Shown here in pieces: positions 16,354 to 25,945 of a DNA stretch of 64,000 bases (the stretch's first letter is position 1; each line of letters opens with the position of its first letter). The notes under the pieces were generated by a model that had not been told where the DNA came from, ran no database searches, and worked only from the letters and a program-made list of their open reading frames with translations. The translations under genes were made by a program, and so were the position numbers. Source of the stretch: Streptomyces sp. LUP47B (GTDB lineage: Bacteria > Actinomycetota > Actinomycetes > Streptomycetales > Streptomycetaceae). The stretch spans positions 829,836-893,835 of the forward strand of contig NZ_MJAH01000001.1 of the NCBI RefSeq assembly GCF_001746295.1, read 5' to 3'.

Positions 16354-17907
16354 GTGACACTAGAGGTGACGACGACACGTCTGCCGGACCGCACCGCCGA
16401 CCGCGTCCTCGCGCTCGAGGCCCGCCGGGCACAGGCCGTGGCGGGTAACGGACCGAGAAGACGCGGCAAGTTCAGTGCCCGGGAGCGGATCGACCTGCTG
16501 CTGGACCCCGGCTCGTTCACCGAGACCGGTCTGTTCGTACGCTCCCGGCCCACCGGGGACGGTGCCCGTCGTCCCTACGGGGACGGGGTGATCACCGGGT
16601 GCGGCACGATCGACGGCCGTCCCGTCTGCGTGTTCGCCCAGGACTCCACGGTCTTCGGCGGCAGCATGGGCGAGGCCTTCGGCGAGAAGACCGTGGCCCT
16701 CATGGACCTCGCCCTGCGGACGGGATGCCCGGTCATCGGGCTCAACGACGGTGGCGGCGCCCGCATCCAGGAGGGTGTCGTCTCGCTCGCCCTCTACGCC
16801 GAGCTGGTGCGCCGCAACGTCCAGGCGTCCGGGGTGATCCCGCAGATCTCCGTCGTCCTGGGCCCGTGTGCCGGCGGTGCGGCCTACTCCCCCGCCATCA
16901 CCGACTTCACCGTGATGGTGGACGGCGCCTCGCACATGTTCGTCACCGGCCCCGACGTCATCGAGGCGGTCACCGGGGAGCGCACCAGCGCCGAGGAGCT
17001 GGGCGGCGCCCGCACCAGCAACTCCCTCAACGGCAACGCCCACTTCCTCGCCGCGGACGAGGCGGAGGCCCTGGACACCGTACGGGAGCTGCTGTCGTAC
17101 CTGCCGGCCAACAACCTGGAGCGGCCGCCGCAGTACGCTCCCCTGCCACCGCCCGCCGACGTGCCGCTCGACGAGATCGTGCCGGACCGGCTCGGGCAGG
17201 CGTACGACATGCGGGACATCCTGCGGGCGGTCGTCGACGACGGTGAGCTCCTGGAGGTGCAGGAGCTGTTCGCGCCGAACATCATCTGTGCGCTGGCGCT
17301 CGTCGAGGGGTCGCCCGTCGGTGTCGTCGCCAACCAGCCGTCGCACGCGGCCGGTGTGCTGGACATCGACGCCTCCGAGAAGGCGGCGCGGTTCGTACGG
17401 TTCTGTGACGCGTTCGGCATTCCGCTGCTGACCTTCGCCGATGTGCCGGGTTACCTCTCCGGGGTCCGGCAGGAGCAGGCCGGGATCATCCGGCGCGGCG
17501 CCAAGCTGCTGTACGCCTACGCGGAGGCGACCGTGCCGAAGGTGACGGTGGTGGTGCGCAAGGCGTACGGCGGCGGGTACGCGGTGATGGGCTCCAAGCA
17601 CCTGGGCGCCGACATCAACCTCGCCTGGCCCACCGCACGGATCGCGGTGATGGGCGCCGAGGGTGCGGTGGGCGTCCTGCACCGGCGTGAACTCGCCGCC
17701 GCCGAGGACCCCGAGGCGCTGCGGGCCCAGCTCGTGGACGCGTACGAGAGCACGCACGGCACGCCCTACCTCGCCGCAGAGCGCGGGTACGTCGACGCCG
17801 TGATCGCCCCGCGCGAGACCCGTGACCACATCTGCCGTGCCCTGCGCGCGCTGCGCGGCAAGCGCTCCCCGATGCCGGAGCGCCGGCACGGCAACATCCC
17901 GCTCTGA
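16354..17907 (+). CDS. Acyl-CoA carboxylase, carboxyltransferase (beta) subunit
   Basis: The 517-residue protein is a complete biotin-dependent carboxyltransferase. The N-terminal half has NDGGGARIQEGVVSLALYAE and VLGPCAGGAAYSPAITDF; the C-terminal half has KAYGGGYAVMGSKHLGADI and AVMGAEGAVGVLHRREL. These form the two oxyanion holes of PccB/AccD5-type enzymes. It transfers carboxyl from biotin to an acyl-CoA, giving malonyl-, methylmalonyl- or a long alkylmalonyl-CoA; chain-length choice cannot be read here. The GTG at 16354 has GGAGG 5 nt upstream and was preferred to an ATG at 16312. It is 25 bp before the acyl-AMP ligase gene, so the biotin-carrier alpha subunit must come from elsewhere. 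AccD4 plays this role next to fadD32/pks13 in mycobacteria. Confidence 0.95.
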   Translation: MTLEVTTTRLPDRTADRVLALEARRAQAVAGNGPRRRGKFSARERIDLLLDPGSFTETGLFVRSRPTGDGARRPYGDGVITGCGTIDGRPVCVFAQDSTVFGGSMGEAFGEKTVALMDLALRTGCPVIGLNDGGGARIQEGVVSLALYAELVRRNVQASGVIPQISVVLGPCAGGAAYSPAITDFTVMVDGASHMFVTGPDVIEAVTGERTSAEELGGARTSNSLNGNAHFLAADEAEALDTVRELLSYLPANNLERPPQYAPLPPPADVPLDEIVPDRLGQAYDMRDILRAVVDDGELLEVQELFAPNIICALALVEGSPVGVVANQPSHAAGVLDIDASEKAARFVRFCDAFGIPLLTFADVPGYLSGVRQEQAGIIRRGAKLLYAYAEATVPKVTVVVRKAYGGGYAVMGSKHLGADINLAWPTARIAVMGAEGAVGVLHRRELAAAEDPEALRAQLVDAYESTHGTPYLAAERGYVDAVIAPRETRDHICRALRALRGKRSPMPERRHGNIPL

Positions 17908-17932
17908 CCCGCCTCGCGAGGAGACCTGCCCG

Positions 17933-19633
17933 ATGGACAACCGCCGTCCCCCGCTCGCCCCCGCGTTCCGGAGCCTGCCGGAGTACGTACAGCACTGGGC
18001 CCGAACGAGCCCCGACCGCCGGGCGTTCACCTTCGTCGACCATCCCGCCCCGGATTCGCGGGGCGTCCACCGCACGCTGACCTGGCGCCGCCTCGACGTG
18101 CGAATACGGGCGGTGGCCGCCCGGCTCGCCGAGGAGGCCGAGCCCGGGGCGCGGGTCGCCCTGCTGTGCCCCCAGGGGCTGGAGTACGTCACCGGCTTCC
18201 TGGCGACGCTCGCCGCCGGCCTCATCGCCGTACCGCTGTATCCGCCCGGTCTGCCGGGCCAGGGGGACCGGCTCACGGCGGTCCTGGCCGACGCGCGGCC
18301 TTCGGTCGTCGTGACGACGAGCCGGCACCTGGGTGAGGTACAGGAGTTGTGCGACCGGGTCGTCGCCGTGGACCAGGTCCCGGACGCCGCCGCGGGAGAC
18401 CTGGAGCCGGTCGGCTCGGAGGTCGCCTACCTCCAGTACACCTCCGGTTCGACTCGCACCCCGGCGGGTGTGGAGATCAGTCACGCCAATGTCGTCGCCA
18501 ACGCCCGTCAGGCGCTGGGCGCCTACGGCGCCGATGCCCATCCGGTGACGTGCGTGGGCTGGCTGCCGCTGTACCACGACATGGGGCTCGTTCTGAGCAT
18601 CGCCGCCCCGGTCGTGCGGGGGCTGCTGTCGGTGCTCATGGATCCGGTCGCCTTTCTGCACGAACCCGCCCGCTGGCTGCGGCTGTTGGCCGCGCATCCG
18701 CGCGCGCTGAGCGCGGCGCCCAACTTCGCCTACGACTACTGCGCCTCGGCGGTGACCGACGCGCAGAAGGCGGAGCTGCGGCTGGACGGGATCGTCGCCC
18801 TGATCAACGGCAGTGAGCCGGTCCGCCCCGGCACGGCCGACAGGTTCCAGGCGGCCTTCGCGGGTCAGGGGCTCGTCGCGCAGACCCACTGTCCCTCGTA
18901 CGGGCTCGCCGAGGCGACCGTCTTCGTCAGCGCCGCCCGGCCCGGGGAACCGTTGCGGCGTTTCGCCCTGGACCGGGACGCGCTCGCCGAGGGGAAGGCG
19001 CTGCCCGCCCGGCCCGACGACCCCAGGGCCGTGCTGCTGGCGGGCTGCGGCGTCCCGGCGGGGCAGCAGGTCCGTATCGTCGATCCCGTCTCCGGCGACC
19101 TTCTGTCCGAGGGCGAGGTCGGTGAGATCCAGGTGCGGGGCCCCAACGTGGGCCGCGGCTACTGGAACCAGGAAGAGCAGACCCGGCGTGTCTTCACAAC
19201 CGACGGCCGGCTGCGCACCGGTGACCTGGGAACGGTCCTGGAGGGGCAGTTGATCGTCACCGGTCGGCTGAAGGACCTGATCGTCGTCGACGGCCGCAAT
19301 CACTATCCGCAGGACCTGGAGGCCACCGTCCAGGACACGCATCCGGCTGTCCGGCGCGACCGGCTCGCCGCGTTCGGGGTCGCGGGCGGCGCCGGTGAGC
19401 GGGTGGTCGTGGTGGCCGAGCACACGCGGACCACGAGCCTCGCCGAGATCGACGTACCGGCTCTGGTACGGGCCGTGCGCGCGGCCGTTTCCGGACGGCA
19501 CGGGGTGCGCCTCGCCGACGTGCTGCTGGTCCCGCCGGGCACGGTGCCGCGGACGTCGAGCGGCAAGGTGTCGCGGGCGCTGACACGTGAACGCTATCTT
19601 GCGGGTGCCTACGTGGCGGACGGCGCCGCGTGA
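17933..19633 (+). CDS. Fatty acyl-AMP ligase (FAAL, FadD32-like)
   Basis: The 566-residue adenylation enzyme has YTSGST (169-174), GWLPLYHDMGL, SYGLAEAT (322-329), the hinge GRLKDLIVVDGRNHYPQDLE from residue 444, and the C-terminal TSSGK lysine (Lys545). The PQDLE hinge and WLPLYHDMGL segment are typical of FAALs, which make acyl-AMP and hand the acyl chain to a carrier protein instead of CoA. The ATG at 17933 follows GAGGAGA. Its stop overlaps the GTG start of the polyketide synthase (GTGA), implying coupled translation. The N-terminal ACP of that synthase is the obvious acceptor, as with FadD32 and Pks13. Confidence 0.93.
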   Translation: MDNRRPPLAPAFRSLPEYVQHWARTSPDRRAFTFVDHPAPDSRGVHRTLTWRRLDVRIRAVAARLAEEAEPGARVALLCPQGLEYVTGFLATLAAGLIAVPLYPPGLPGQGDRLTAVLADARPSVVVTTSRHLGEVQELCDRVVAVDQVPDAAAGDLEPVGSEVAYLQYTSGSTRTPAGVEISHANVVANARQALGAYGADAHPVTCVGWLPLYHDMGLVLSIAAPVVRGLLSVLMDPVAFLHEPARWLRLLAAHPRALSAAPNFAYDYCASAVTDAQKAELRLDGIVALINGSEPVRPGTADRFQAAFAGQGLVAQTHCPSYGLAEATVFVSAARPGEPLRRFALDRDALAEGKALPARPDDPRAVLLAGCGVPAGQQVRIVDPVSGDLLSEGEVGEIQVRGPNVGRGYWNQEEQTRRVFTTDGRLRTGDLGTVLEGQLIVTGRLKDLIVVDGRNHYPQDLEATVQDTHPAVRRDRLAAFGVAGGAGERVVVVAEHTRTTSLAEIDVPALVRAVRAAVSGRHGVRLADVLLVPPGTVPRTSSGKVSRALTRERYLAGAYVADGAA

Positions 19634-22600
19634 GGGCCGTGGACGCGGGTGCGGTTCGCCGCCTGGTCGCGGAGCGGGTCGCCGCGTGGACCGGTACGGC
19701 CGTCGCGGAGGTCGCGATGGACCGGCCGCTGGCGGATCTCGGCATGTCCTCGCGGGACGGGGTCGTGCTGGCCGGGGAACTCTCCCGGCTGACGGGACGG
19801 GAGCTGCCGGCGACGCTGCTGTGGGAGGCGCCCACCGGGGAGGCTCTGGTGGCGCACCTGTGCCGCATACCATCGCCGACCGTGCCGCCCGCGCCCGCCG
19901 CGGTGGCTCCTCCCTCGGAGCCCGTCGCGGTCATAGGGCTCGGCTGCCGCCTCCCCGGCGGCGTGCACGGCCCGGCCGACTACTGGCGGCTGCTGACCGA
20001 CGGCGTCGACGCGATCGGACGGGTCCCGGAGGACCGTTGGCGCGACTTCACCCCCTTCCCGCCCGAGGACGCGCTCCCGTACGGCGGCTACCTCGACGAC
20101 ATCGCCGGGTTCGACGCGGACTTCTTCCGGATCACCCCGCGCGAGGCCGCCGTGATGGACCCCCAGCAGCGGATCCTCCTGGAGGTCGTCCACGAGACCC
20201 TCGCCCATGCCGCCGTCCCCGCCGCGTCCCTCGCGGGCACGGCCACCGGTGTCTTCGTCGGCGTCTCCGCCCCCGAGTACGGCTCGCTGACCGGCGCCGA
20301 CCCGGCGGCCGTCGATCCCTGGGCGCCGGCGGGCGGTGCGCTGAGCGTGACCGCGGGCCGGCTGGCGTATGTGCTGGACACCCGTGGGCCGAGCATGGCC
20401 GTGGACACCGCCTGCTCCTCCTCGCTCGTCGCGGTGCACCACGCCTGCGTGAGCCTGCGCACGGGCGAGAGCGACACGGCGATCGCCGCGGGCGTCAATC
20501 TGCTGCTCTCCCCCACCGTCACCGTGGCGTTCAGGCGGGCGGGCGCTCTCGCGCCGGACGGTCGGTGCAAGCCGTTCTCGCCGGACGCCGACGGCATCGG
20601 CCGCGGTGAGGGCTGCGCGGCGGTGCTCCTGAAGCGGCTGTCCGACGCCGAGCGGGACGGCGACCGGGTGCTCGCCGTCATCCGCGCCACGGCCGTCAAC
20701 TCCGACGGCCGCTCCAACGGCCTCCTCGCCCCCAACCCGGCCGCCCAGCAGGCCCTCCTGACCACCGCGTACGCCCGTGCCGGACTCACCCCCGCCCACG
20801 TCGACTACGTCGAGGCGCACGGCACCGGCACCCTGCTCGGCGACCCGATCGAGGCGGGCGCGCTCGGCGCCGTGCTCGGTGCGGGCCGCGATCCCGACCA
20901 GCCGCTGCTCCTCGGCTCGGTGAAGTCGAACCTGGGGCACCTGGAGTCCGCCGCGGGCATCGCCGGGCTGGTGAAGACGGTGCTCGCCCTGCACCACGAC
21001 GTCATCCCACCGTCCCTGCACTGCTCCGAGGGCAGCGCCCTGGACGACGTTCGGCTGCGGGTGGTGTCCGAGGACGAGCCGTGGCCGCGTTACGGCGGCA
21101 CCGCCACTGCGGGGGTCTCCGGGTTCGGGTTCGGCGGCACCAACGCCCATGTGGTGCTGGAGGAATGGCGACCGGGCGTGCTGCCCGCGCGACCGGGCGA
21201 GGAGCCCGGGGCCCGGCTCCATCTCCTGTCCGACGTGGACGAGGAGCGGCTGCGGGACACCGCGGCCCGGCTCGCCGACTGGCTGCGGACGGCGGCCGCG
21301 CATCCCGCCGACGTGGCGCGCACGCTGGCCGGACGGACCGGCCGCGGAGGGGTGCGGGCGGCGGTGGTCGCCCGGGACCGTGCCGAACTCGCGGACGGGC
21401 TGGACGCGTTGGCGCAGGGGCGCCCGCACGGGCGGGTCGTGACCGGTGAGCGTGATCTCGTGGGACCGGGCCCGGTGTGGGTGTTCTCCGGGTACGGCAG
21501 CCAATGGGTGGGAATGGGACGCCGGTTGCTGACGGAGGAGCCCGCCTTCGCCGCCACCGTGGAGAAGCTCGACGCGGAGTGCGGGCTGTCCCTGTACGAC
21601 CGTCTCACGTCCGGGAGCGAACTCGACCGGCTGGAGGCGGCCCAGCCCGTGATGTTCGGACTCCAGGTGGCACTGGCCGAGTTGTGGCGTTCCTACGGCG
21701 TCGAGCCCGCCGCCGTCATCGGCCACTCGCTGGGCGAGGTGGCCGCCGCGGTGTGCGCGGGTGCGCTGGACGTGGCGGAGGGCGCCCGGATCGTCACCGT
21801 ACGGGCCGGGCTGCTCAGCAGGCTGCAGGGCGGGGCCATGGCGGTCGTCGACCTGGACGACGGTGAACTCGACGCCCTGGACCGGGACTTCCCCGGCGTG
21901 CATGTCGCCGTTCACTCCTCGCCCGGGCAGAAGGTCGTCACCGGTGAGGAACCGGCGGTGGCGCGGCTGGTGCGGTGGCTGGAGCGGGAAGGGCGGGCGG
22001 CCCGGTCCATGCGGGTCGTGGGTGCCGGGCACTCGCCCCAGGTCGAGCCGCTGCTCGCGGAGCTGACCGAGGCCTTGGCCGACGTCGGAGGCAGAGCGCC
22101 TCTCGTGCCGGTCTACTCCACCGTCCTGGACGACCCGCGCGGCGACTGTGCCTTCGACGCCGCTCACTGGGCCGCGAACCTGCGGCGGCCCGTACGGCTG
22201 GACCGGGCCGTCGCCGCGGCCGCCGCCGACGGCCACACCGCTTTCGTCGAGATCTCGCCCCACCCGGTCCTGGCCCGGGCGATCACCGACAACCTGCCCG
22301 GTGCCCTCACGATCGGCACACTCCGGCGGGAGGCCGACGGATGCGCGGACTTCCTCACGCAGGTGGGGACCTTGTACTGCGCGGGCGGACGGCTGCCGCT
22401 GCCGCCGGGACGGGTCGTCGATCTGCCCGCGCCGCGCTGGAAGCACACGCGGCACTGGTGGTCGGACGGGCGGGGGGTGTCGCCCGCGAAGGCGCCCACT
22501 AAGGCGCGGACGCAGGTACCTGAGGACATCGAGGACACCTCCGTCGCAGCCCGTCTGTGCCACCACATCGCCACGGTCACCGGCCACCCCACCGGCCGGA

Positions 22601-23565
22601 TCACGCCCGCCACCGCCTTGGCCGGCCTCGGGCTCGACTCGCTGATGGCGGTCCGGGTCCGCACGGCCGTCGAGCGCGAGTTCGGCGTCGAGCTGCCGCT
22701 GCGCGACCTGCTCGGCGCCACCACGGTCCAAGAGCTGGCCGACCGTGTCCTGCCGGGGCCGGTACGCCCGCTGCACGTCACCGGCGGGCGTCCCCCGCTC
22801 TTCCTCGTGCACGCCGCCGGCGGAACGACCGACGTCTACCGGGCGCTGGCCGAACGGCTGGGCGAGGAGCTGTCGGTGTACGGTCTCGAACGCCTCGAAG
22901 ACGCCCCCACGGTGACCGAGAAGGCGCGCCGCTACGCGGAGGCCGTCACAGCCGTCCACCCCGACGGGCCGGTCCTGCTGGGCGGTTGGTCCTTCGGCGG
23001 CTTCGTCGCCCAGGAGACCGCGCGGCAACTGACCGCGGCGGGGCGGGACGTGGACCTCGTGGTCCTCATCGACTCCGTACGCCCCCTTCCCCAGCCGGAG
23101 CGGACACCGGCCCAGCGGCTGCGCGCCCACTTCGAGGGGTTCGCCCGACACGTCCGCGACGCCTACGGAGTCGGGCTCGAGCTGCCGTACGACGACCTCG
23201 TCGCCATGGACGACGACGGCGAGCGCATCGACACCGTGCTGGAGATCCTGCGCGCGTCCGCCGACGTGCCGCCCGCCGCCCTGGAGCACCAGCGCTCCTC
23301 CTACCTGGACCTGAGGATCGGCGAGGCCCACCGGCCGGGCCGGCACGACGGGCGGGTGGTCCTGTACCGGGCCACGGAACCCGCCCCGCACACCGTGCGT
23401 GACCCCGCCTACGAACGCGACGACCAGTCGCTGGGCTGGGACGAGGTGTGCCCGCGCCTGACCGTCGTACCGGTCGCGGGACACCATCTGTCGCTGCTCG
23501 ACCCGCCGCACGTCGACGAGATCGCCGCCCGTCTGGGGCGCGAGCTCGCCGACGGGACCCGCTGA
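19630..23565 (+). CDS. Single-module polyketide synthase ACP-KS-AT-ACP-TE (Pks13-like)
   Basis: The 1311-residue protein shows, in order: an N-terminal ACP with DLGMSSRDG (Ser41); a ketosynthase (about 96-515) with TACSSSL (Cys262), EAHGTGT (His397) and KSNLGH (His437); an acyltransferase with GHSLGE (Ser700); a second ACP with LGLDSLMA (Ser1004); and a thioesterase with GGWSFGGF (Ser1121) and late histidines VAGHHLS. No KR, DH or ER is present. This is the domain order of Pks13, which condenses a FadD32-loaded chain with an alkylmalonyl unit to an alpha-branched beta-keto acid. The LGMSSRD ACP motif closely matches the Pks13 N-terminal ACP as I recall it. The AT specificity motif reads GAGH instead of HAFH or YASH. 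It is shorter than mycobacterial Pks13 (about 1730). Confidence 0.95.
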   Translation: MRAVDAGAVRRLVAERVAAWTGTAVAEVAMDRPLADLGMSSRDGVVLAGELSRLTGRELPATLLWEAPTGEALVAHLCRIPSPTVPPAPAAVAPPSEPVAVIGLGCRLPGGVHGPADYWRLLTDGVDAIGRVPEDRWRDFTPFPPEDALPYGGYLDDIAGFDADFFRITPREAAVMDPQQRILLEVVHETLAHAAVPAASLAGTATGVFVGVSAPEYGSLTGADPAAVDPWAPAGGALSVTAGRLAYVLDTRGPSMAVDTACSSSLVAVHHACVSLRTGESDTAIAAGVNLLLSPTVTVAFRRAGALAPDGRCKPFSPDADGIGRGEGCAAVLLKRLSDAERDGDRVLAVIRATAVNSDGRSNGLLAPNPAAQQALLTTAYARAGLTPAHVDYVEAHGTGTLLGDPIEAGALGAVLGAGRDPDQPLLLGSVKSNLGHLESAAGIAGLVKTVLALHHDVIPPSLHCSEGSALDDVRLRVVSEDEPWPRYGGTATAGVSGFGFGGTNAHVVLEEWRPGVLPARPGEEPGARLHLLSDVDEERLRDTAARLADWLRTAAAHPADVARTLAGRTGRGGVRAAVVARDRAELADGLDALAQGRPHGRVVTGERDLVGPGPVWVFSGYGSQWVGMGRRLLTEEPAFAATVEKLDAECGLSLYDRLTSGSELDRLEAAQPVMFGLQVALAELWRSYGVEPAAVIGHSLGEVAAAVCAGALDVAEGARIVTVRAGLLSRLQGGAMAVVDLDDGELDALDRDFPGVHVAVHSSPGQKVVTGEEPAVARLVRWLEREGRAARSMRVVGAGHSPQVEPLLAELTEALADVGGRAPLVPVYSTVLDDPRGDCAFDAAHWAANLRRPVRLDRAVAAAAADGHTAFVEISPHPVLARAITDNLPGALTIGTLRREADGCADFLTQVGTLYCAGGRLPLPPGRVVDLPAPRWKHTRHWWSDGRGVSPAKAPTKARTQVPEDIEDTSVAARLCHHIATVTGHPTGRITPATALAGLGLDSLMAVRVRTAVEREFGVELPLRDLLGATTVQELADRVLPGPVRPLHVTGGRPPLFLVHAAGGTTDVYRALAERLGEELSVYGLERLEDAPTVTEKARRYAEAVTAVHPDGPVLLGGWSFGGFVAQETARQLTAAGRDVDLVVLIDSVRPLPQPERTPAQRLRAHFEGFARHVRDAYGVGLELPYDDLVAMDDDGERIDTVLEILRASADVPPAALEHQRSSYLDLRIGEAHRPGRHDGRVVLYRATEPAPHTVRDPAYERDDQSLGWDEVCPRLTVVPVAGHHLSLLDPPHVDEIAARLGRELADGTR

Positions 23566-23587
23566 ACGTGATCCGAGGAGAGCCGCC

Positions 23588-24511
23588 ATGCACCGTCGCA
23601 CCACCGGAGTGTCCCGACGTACCGTCACCAAGGCCGCGGCCGGTGCCGGTCTGGCCGTCCTGTTCGGCGCCCGGACCGCCGCCGCACTGGGGTCACGCAC
23701 CGTCGACGTGTCCGTGTCCTCCGCCGCCCTGGGCCGCAGTGCGCCGGTGCGGCTGATCCTGCCGTCGGGCTTCGGCTCGCAGCCCACTCGTACCTACCCC
23801 GTGCTGTATCTGCTGCACGGCGCCCACGACGACTACACGTCCTGGACGCGGGAGACGGACATCGAGGCCTTCACCGAGGGCCGGGACCTGATCGTGGCGA
23901 TGCCCGACGCGGGGCCCACCGGGATTCCCACCGCCTGGCGCGGCGGGCCCGACTACGAGACCTTCCAGCTGAAGGAGGTTCCGGCGCTGCTCGCCCGCGA
24001 CTACCGGGCCTCCGGTGTGCGGGTCGTCGCGGGGGTGTCGACCGGTGGCTACGGCGCCATGGCGCACGCGGCCCGGCACCCGGGCACGTTCACCGCGGCG
24101 GCCTCCTACAGCGGGATCCTCGACACCATGGCGCCCGGTGTCCCCACCCTGATGGACGCCATCGTGGCCCGCGAGAACCTGGTGCCCACGTCACTGTGGG
24201 GCAATCCGTTCCTGAACCTGCTCACCTGGCTCGACTTCAACCCGCGCAACCGGGCCGCGGGACTGCGCGGCACCGCCCTGTACGTCTCCAGCGGCAGCGG
24301 GCTGGCGGGAGGCACGGGTGACTGGCTGCCCGAGGCGCTGGAGAGCGCCCTGTGGCCCCCAGCCCACAGCTTCACCGACGCGCTCGCGCTGCAGCGCATC
24401 CCGGTCACCACACACTTCTACGCAGGAGGAGGGCACAGCTGGGCCTACTGGAAACAGGAGTTCACCGCGTCGTGGCCGTTGCTCGCCCGGGGACTGGGGG
24501 TGCCGCAGTGA
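23588..24511 (+). CDS. Tat-secreted esterase of the antigen 85/esterase D fold
   Basis: The 307-residue product starts with a Tat signal: SRRTVTKAAAGAGLAVLF and cleavage near residue 34. The mature alpha/beta hydrolase has YPVLYLLHGAHDDYTSW, the nucleophile elbow AGVSTGGYGAM (Ser151) and a catalytic histidine in GGGHSWAYW (His283). This is the PF00756-type fold shared by mycolyltransferases (antigen 85) and S-formylglutathione hydrolase. It lies 22 bp after the polyketide synthase gene behind GAGGAG, so it is the last gene of that operon. By analogy it may transfer or release the lipid outside the membrane; plain ester hydrolysis is equally possible. Confidence 0.9.
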   Translation: MHRRTTGVSRRTVTKAAAGAGLAVLFGARTAAALGSRTVDVSVSSAALGRSAPVRLILPSGFGSQPTRTYPVLYLLHGAHDDYTSWTRETDIEAFTEGRDLIVAMPDAGPTGIPTAWRGGPDYETFQLKEVPALLARDYRASGVRVVAGVSTGGYGAMAHAARHPGTFTAAASYSGILDTMAPGVPTLMDAIVARENLVPTSLWGNPFLNLLTWLDFNPRNRAAGLRGTALYVSSGSGLAGGTGDWLPEALESALWPPAHSFTDALALQRIPVTTHFYAGGGHSWAYWKQEFTASWPLLARGLGVPQ

Positions 24512-24633
24512 TGTCGGTACCGTCGGGTCACGGAACGCAACGCAGGGGTCGTCCGTCCAACACAGGACTTACCCCTCGCCCCACGGGAAACAGCCCGCGG
24601 GTGAGCCGCTTCCGGGTGAAAGGAGGGCCCCCC

Positions 24634-25866
24634 TTGGCCACCCCCGCCCCGCACGGCGTCCCGGAGGGCCGCGGCGCCGCCGCGGTCCCGCCCGACCTGG
24701 CCGAACTGCTGCGCGCCCAGCTGGAGGAGGTCGCCGACGAGGTCGAGGAGGAGGTCCGCCGGCAGGTGCCCGAGTACGCGCGCCCGGCCGACGGAACCTA
24801 CCGCGAACACCTCAGAGCCGGTGTGGTGCAGGCGCTGACCCTGTTCGTCGACCACATCGCCGACCCGCGCGGCCGCGGGGACGCGATCGCGGCGACGTAC
24901 TACGAACTCGGGCGCGGTGAGGCCCTGGAGGGGCGCAGTCTGGACGCGTTGCAGTCCGCGCTGCGGGTCGGCGGGCTGCACGCCTGGCGCCTGATGGGCC
25001 GTACGGCCGAGCAACTCGGCCTCGACTCCGCGGTGATCACGGCGCTGGGCGAGCTCGCCTTCCGCACGGTGCACGAGGTCGCGGAGGCGGCTGCGGCCGG
25101 GTACTCCGAGGCCCGCTCGCAGAACACGGACGAGCTGGAGCGGCGCCGCAGACGCCTGCTGGACCTGCTGCTCGGCGAGGGGCCGATCGCGCCGGCGGCG
25201 GTGCAGGACCTGGCGCACGGTGCCCGGTGGTCGGTGCCCACGCGGGTCGCTGTCGTCGCGCTCGCGGCCACGCCGGACCAGCGGGACGAGGAGTGGCCGC
25301 TGGCCGCCGCGGGGGCACTGGTGGACATGGAGTCGCGGCCGCCGCGGATGCTGATCCCCGACCCGGACGGCTCCGGGCGCTTCGGGGGCCGGGCGTTCAG
25401 CCTCGCGCTGCGCGGGCGGCCGGCCGCGATCGGGCCGACGGTGCCGCTCGCCGAGGCCGCCCAGTCGCTGCGCTGGGCCACCCGGGCGCTGGGGTTGATG
25501 GGACGCGGAATCCTCCCCCGGCAGGGGGTGGTGCGCTGCGCGGACCACTTGTCGACCCTGCTGCTGCACAGCGACGAGCCGATGCTCGACCAGCTGCGGG
25601 GGCGGGCCCTCGCACCGCTCGAAACGGTGTCGGAGGGGCAGCGCGAGCGGCTCGCCGAGACGCTGCTGGCGTGGCTGCTCAGCGGCAGCAATGTGCCCGA
25701 CGTCGCCGCCCGTCTTCATGTCCATCCGCAGACAGTGCGTTATCGGCTGCGTCAGCTGGAGAAAGTATTCGGCGATGCCCTGCACGATCCAGGGGCGCGT
25801 CTTGATCTCATTCTGGCACTCACCACCGCACAAAAGAACGAGGAATTACTGAATTCCCGTCCATAA
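24634..25866 (+). CDS. PucR/CdaR-family transcriptional regulator
   Basis: The 410-residue protein ends in the helix-turn-helix of PucR proteins: LAETLLAWLLSGSNVPDVAA followed by LHVHPQTVRYRLRQLEK. The N-terminal part is a helical domain with heptad Glu/Val stretches (ELLRAQLEEVADEVEEE), and the centre resembles the GGDEF-like CdaR region without catalytic residues. The best start is the TTG at 24634, with AAAGGAGGG 6 nt upstream; GTG codons at 24601 and 24616 precede that site. It is placed between the esterase and cutinase genes on the same strand, so it is a natural candidate regulator of the lipid genes. Confidence 0.85.
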   Translation: MATPAPHGVPEGRGAAAVPPDLAELLRAQLEEVADEVEEEVRRQVPEYARPADGTYREHLRAGVVQALTLFVDHIADPRGRGDAIAATYYELGRGEALEGRSLDALQSALRVGGLHAWRLMGRTAEQLGLDSAVITALGELAFRTVHEVAEAAAAGYSEARSQNTDELERRRRRLLDLLLGEGPIAPAAVQDLAHGARWSVPTRVAVVALAATPDQRDEEWPLAAAGALVDMESRPPRMLIPDPDGSGRFGGRAFSLALRGRPAAIGPTVPLAEAAQSLRWATRALGLMGRGILPRQGVVRCADHLSTLLLHSDEPMLDQLRGRALAPLETVSEGQRERLAETLLAWLLSGSNVPDVAARLHVHPQTVRYRLRQLEKVFGDALHDPGARLDLILALTTAQKNEELLNSRP

Positions 25867-25945
25867 CACCTGTCACCGCCAAGCGAATACGTTCGGGACA
25901 TCCTTTCCACAGGCGTTTCACACGCCCCACCCGCAAAGGACCCCC

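Noticed and set aside
19609..23787. A 1392-codon minus-strand open frame over the polyketide synthase
   Set aside because: It is the antisense shadow of a clear multi-domain synthase; its translation is low-complexity Arg/Gly/Pro/His with no domain. High GC makes such frames common.
16354..24511. An ordinary modular antibiotic polyketide cluster
   Set aside because: Only one module is present, with terminal carrier and thioesterase, no reductive domains and no tailoring enzymes, and a FadD32-like partner; the Pks13 layout explains it better.
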